This document shows positions 5,606 through 8,124 of a DNA stretch of 8,124 nucleotides, piece after piece. Position 1 is the first letter of the stretch. Each line of letters starts with the position of its first letter. This stretch comes from Bacteriovoracaceae bacterium (lineage in GTDB: Bacteria > Bdellovibrionota > Bacteriovoracia > Bacteriovoracales > Bacteriovoracaceae). The stretch covers positions 1 through 8,124 of the forward strand of contig CANFNN010000122.1 of assembly GCA_947448095.1 (NCBI GenBank). The letters are read 5' to 3'. Made by a program: the position numbers and the translations under genes. The notes beneath the pieces are model-generated. The model was not told the origin of the DNA and ran no database searches. It worked only from the letters and a program-made list of their open reading frames with translations.

Positions 5606-6493
5606 ATGTCAATTTTTAACCTCGTGTCGGCGCTTAGACTTCATCAATGGATGAAAAATATTCTTATTTTTGTCCCTTTACTTGCGGCCCATAAATTTAA
5701 TCAAACTGAAAGCCTCTTTGAAGCTTTCAGAGCATTTGTCACTTTTAGCATTACTGCCTCCGGTGTTTACGTCATAAATGATTTGATTGATGCCAAAGAA
5801 GACCAAGCGCACCACCGCAAAATGAATCGTCCATTTGCTTCGGGAGCAATTTCTCGAAAAATCGGCCATATGATGTGGATCTTTCTAATTCTTTTGGCGG
5901 GGGTATTGGCGGTTTCATTGCATGGTCGTGATTTTTGCATCACCCTTTTAGTCTACTTCCTACTAACTCTGGCCTATTCATTGAAGCTGAAACAGATTGC
6001 TATCCTTGATGTTTTAGTGCTTTCTGCTTTTTATACTCTGCGAATTATAGCTGGAGCTGCTGCGATAGGAGTAATCCCGTCTTTTTGGCTTTTAACTTTT
6101 TCAATGTTCTTCTTTCTTAGTCTGGCGATGATGAAGCGATTTATTGAAATTGGTGCCCTTAAAGGATCTGGAAAAGTTTTGGGTAAAGGTTACTCATCCG
6201 AAGATGCAACAGTTCTCTTTAGTCTTGGTACTTCGACTGGCTACATTTCGATCCTTGTCCTTGCTCTTTATATTCAAGACCAGCATACAATTGATATGTA
6301 TGCCGAACCTCGATTTATTTGGCTTGCATGTCCTATCTTACTTTTCTGGATTTCTAGATCATGGTTTTTGGCTCACCGAGGAATGGTCCATGAAGATCCC
6401 ATTGTTTTTGCCCTTCAAGATAGGATTAGTCTCCTGCTGGCAGTCGCTGTGATTTTTGTATTTACCCTCGCTAAATTTGGTGGGGAATTATGA
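5606..6493 (+). CDS. UbiA-superfamily prenyltransferase, probable polyprenyl-phosphate 5-phosphoribosyltransferase
   Basis: An integral membrane enzyme of 295 residues with about eight to nine hydrophobic segments. It carries the first Asp-rich motif ND-x2-D-x3-D (N58, D59, D62, D66, followed by HHRKMNRPFASG) and the second conserved loop YSLKLKQIAILD (Y124 to D135). The N-terminal RLHQWMKNILIFVPLLA and C-terminal HRGMVHEDPIVFALQDRISL are typical of the branch that includes mycobacterial decaprenyl-phosphate phosphoribosyltransferase (Rv3806c type), rather than quinone or heme prenyltransferases. It would transfer 5-phosphoribose from PRPP to polyprenyl phosphate at the inner face of the membrane. 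The next gene is a DprE1-like oxidase overlapping as ATGA, which strongly supports this reading. The start has a modest GGGA 11 nt upstream. A separate phosphatase to remove the 5-phosphate is not seen in the window. Confidence 0.9.
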   Translation: MSIFNLVSALRLHQWMKNILIFVPLLAAHKFNQTESLFEAFRAFVTFSITASGVYVINDLIDAKEDQAHHRKMNRPFASGAISRKIGHMMWIFLILLAGVLAVSLHGRDFCITLLVYFLLTLAYSLKLKQIAILDVLVLSAFYTLRIIAGAAAIGVIPSFWLLTFSMFFFLSLAMMKRFIEIGALKGSGKVLGKGYSSEDATVLFSLGTSTGYISILVLALYIQDQHTIDMYAEPRFIWLACPILLFWISRSWFLAHRGMVHEDPIVFALQDRISLLLAVAVIFVFTLAKFGGEL

Positions 6494-7797
6494 ATCAGAT
6501 GAAGGTGATTCAAGGGTGGGGGCAATATCCAAAAATCCAAGCAAACGTTTTAACCCCGAAAACGAGGCTTGAATTATTGGAACATCTGAGGATGGGACCA
6601 CTCATTTGTCGCGGATCAGGCTTAAGTTACGGCGACAGTTCTCTCGAGACAAACGTTTTGGAAATGACAAATCTTAAACGCATAAATTTTGATAAGACTA
6701 CTGGGTTTGTCACTTGCGATTCCGGTGCTAGACTCGTTGATATACTCGAGTTGGTTATTCCTCAGGGATGGTTTTTACCAGTCACGCCGGGAAGCTCCCA
6801 TATCACCGTGGGTGGCGCTATCGCTGCAGATGTTCACGGAAAAAATCATTTTGATTGTGGAACCTTCAGTCAGTTTTTAATCACTTTTGATTTGTTACTT
6901 GGGAATGGAGAAATCGTCACCGTTTCAAAAACCGAAATACCAGAACTCTTTCATGCTACTTGCGGAGGGATGGGGCTCACCGGTATCATCCTGACCTGCC
7001 AAATAAAGCTAAAACGTATCGTCTCAAGTAACATTAACCAAACTGCTCTATGCCTTAACACGTTGGAAGAGCTTGTAGATGCTTTTCAGGAAAATTCTAA
7101 GCAAGCTTATTCCGTGGCCTGGATCGATGGACTTGCCAAAGGTAAGCGTCTTGGTCAATCGATTCTTTACCTCGGCAATCATGCAGATGATAATCACCTT
7201 GAGTTCGAAAACTTATTTCAAGTGAATCTTCCCAAGATTATACCGAGCAGTATTTTGAATTCTTTTTCTCTACAAACCTATAACCTTTTGCATTCTCTGC
7301 GTACGTCTTTGACTGCATCCCAAAGTAAGGTGTCCTACAGTCAGTATTTTTATCCTCTCGATAGAATAAAAAACTGGAATCGCCTTTACGGAAAAAAGGG
7401 ATTCATTCAATATCAATTCGTTATTCCTGAAGCTTCTGCCTTGAATGGACTGAAACAAGTGTTGAATGAAGTTCATCATTCTGGTCAACATCCATACCTC
7501 GCGGTATTGAAGCGTTTTGGAGAAAACAACGAAAACTTATTAAGCTTTCCACTCAAAGGGTATTCATTGGCCTTAGACTTCAAAGTAAGTTCAGACGTAT
7601 TTAAATTGATATCTCGTTTAGATCAGATGCTTTTAGAGCATCGAGGAAGAGTCTATCTGGCCAAAGATGCACTACTGTCAGAGCACTCTTTTAAATCTAG
7701 TTATACCAAGTGGACCGACTTTGAAAACATTAGACACAAGTATCATGCTGTAGGAAAATTTTCCTCGCATCAATCAAAACGCTTAGGATTAGCATGA
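6490..7797 (+). CDS. dprE1: DprE1-like FAD-dependent decaprenylphosphoryl-beta-D-ribose 2-oxidase
   Basis: A 435-residue VAO-type flavoenzyme, likely oxidising the ribose C2 hydroxyl of polyprenyl-phospho-ribose as the first half of epimerisation to arabinose. The FAD domain shows RGSGLSYGDS (41-50), PVTPGSSHITVGGAIAADVHGKNH (97-120; H116 and K118 match conserved active-site residues) and CGGMGLTGII (158-167). The substrate domain shows WIDG (211-214), SQYFYPLD, YGKKGFIQYQFVIP (299-313) and YLAKD (389-393; K392 matches the conserved active-site Lys). Length and motif order match mycobacterial DprE1 closely. A361 sits where M. tuberculosis has Cys387, the residue modified by benzothiazinones. 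The ATG overlaps the upstream stop (ATGA) and follows GGGGA. No signal peptide is seen. The oxidase partner DprE2 is not in the window. A related sugar-lactone oxidase is the alternative but fits the context less well. Confidence 0.93.
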   Translation: MNQMKVIQGWGQYPKIQANVLTPKTRLELLEHLRMGPLICRGSGLSYGDSSLETNVLEMTNLKRINFDKTTGFVTCDSGARLVDILELVIPQGWFLPVTPGSSHITVGGAIAADVHGKNHFDCGTFSQFLITFDLLLGNGEIVTVSKTEIPELFHATCGGMGLTGIILTCQIKLKRIVSSNINQTALCLNTLEELVDAFQENSKQAYSVAWIDGLAKGKRLGQSILYLGNHADDNHLEFENLFQVNLPKIIPSSILNSFSLQTYNLLHSLRTSLTASQSKVSYSQYFYPLDRIKNWNRLYGKKGFIQYQFVIPEASALNGLKQVLNEVHHSGQHPYLAVLKRFGENNENLLSFPLKGYSLALDFKVSSDVFKLISRLDQMLLEHRGRVYLAKDALLSEHSFKSSYTKWTDFENIRHKYHAVGKFSSHQSKRLGLA

Positions 7798-8124
7798 CTA
7801 AAAAAGAATTGGCGTTAAGATATTCTATTTATTTTCTCGTTGTGATTTACGTCACGTGGTTTGTAGTCTTTGAATCAATGAGTTTACCCTTGAAAATTGA
7901 CACTCATATTCATGTCTTCAGGGTGATGAATTTTGTGCAAAGTTTTAAACAAGGAATCCTGTTTCCCAGTTGGCACGACTCACCCTTCTGGGGATACCCA
8001 GAGGATTATAACTTTTTTCTTTCTTATTTGTTCACATCTCTCTTAGGTTTGATCTTACCCATAGCAATCAGCTTCAAAATTGCTTTTCTCTTTTTCTATT
8101 GGCTTGCAGCGTTTAGTTGTGACT
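7794..8124 (+). CDS. Multi-pass membrane protein, possible GT-C-type glycosyltransferase (3' truncated)
   Basis: Only the first 110 residues are present; the frame runs off the right edge. The ATG overlaps the dprE1-like stop as ATGA and follows AGGA (7785-7788) with 5-nt spacing, so the start is well supported. The N-terminus is a short positively charged tail (MTKKELALR) and a membrane helix (about 10-27). A loop with D36 and HIHVFR, then GILFPSWHDSPFWGYPEDYNFF (54-75), is followed by two more hydrophobic helices (about 76-91 and 93-107). A D-x-H-x-x-R loop followed by G-x-x-x-P-x-W and G-Y-x-x-P after the first helix is the pattern of large GT-C-like or PTPS-related membrane proteins. In this operon it is a natural candidate for using the polyprenyl-phosphate pentose, but this is inferred from context. 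Confidence 0.8.
   Translation, partial: MTKKELALRYSIYFLVVIYVTWFVVFESMSLPLKIDTHIHVFRVMNFVQSFKQGILFPSWHDSPFWGYPEDYNFFLSYLFTSLLGLILPIAISFKIAFLFFYWLAAFSCD

Noticed and set aside
6144..6452. 102-codon open frame within the UbiA-type gene
   Set aside because: It is hydrophobic only because it is a +1-type shadow of membrane-protein codons; the UbiA frame has all the motifs.

Overview
The window is about 8.1 kb of compact bacterial chromosome with a moderately AT-rich composition. Its gene content and protein style suggest a free-living or predatory Gram-negative of the Bdellovibrionota/Bacteriovoracia type. That placement is an inference from resemblance only; no taxonomic marker such as rRNA is present.

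Positions 1-3948 read rightward: the 3' part of a long proline-free coiled-coil protein with an 11-residue repeat; a pyruvate kinase with a ferredoxin-like domain fused to its C-terminus; and queG (epoxyqueuosine reductase). The pyk stop and queG start overlap as ATGA. A strong hairpin lies just inside queG. A leftward alpha/beta hydrolase (3923-4726) converges on queG, and their coding ends overlap by 26 bp.

Positions 4727-5018 hold overlapping divergent promoter candidates, one tRNA-Phe(GAA) gene with encoded CCA, and its intrinsic terminator. A small SRPBCC/AHSA1-type gene follows (5019-5462).

Positions 5606-8124 are the start of a tightly coupled glycan operon: a UbiA-superfamily enzyme resembling decaprenyl-phosphate phosphoribosyltransferase, a DprE1-like FAD oxidase, and the beginning of a multi-pass membrane protein of possible GT-C glycosyltransferase type that runs off the window. 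Each junction is an ATGA overlap. The pair is the signature of polyprenyl-phosphate ribose/arabinose donor synthesis, best known from mycobacteria but here in an apparently Gram-negative background. The membrane protein would be the natural user of that lipid-linked pentose.

Most worth following up: the pyruvate kinase-ferredoxin fusion, with an Asp in place of one cluster cysteine; the arabinose-donor operon; and the 36-unit hendecad protein.
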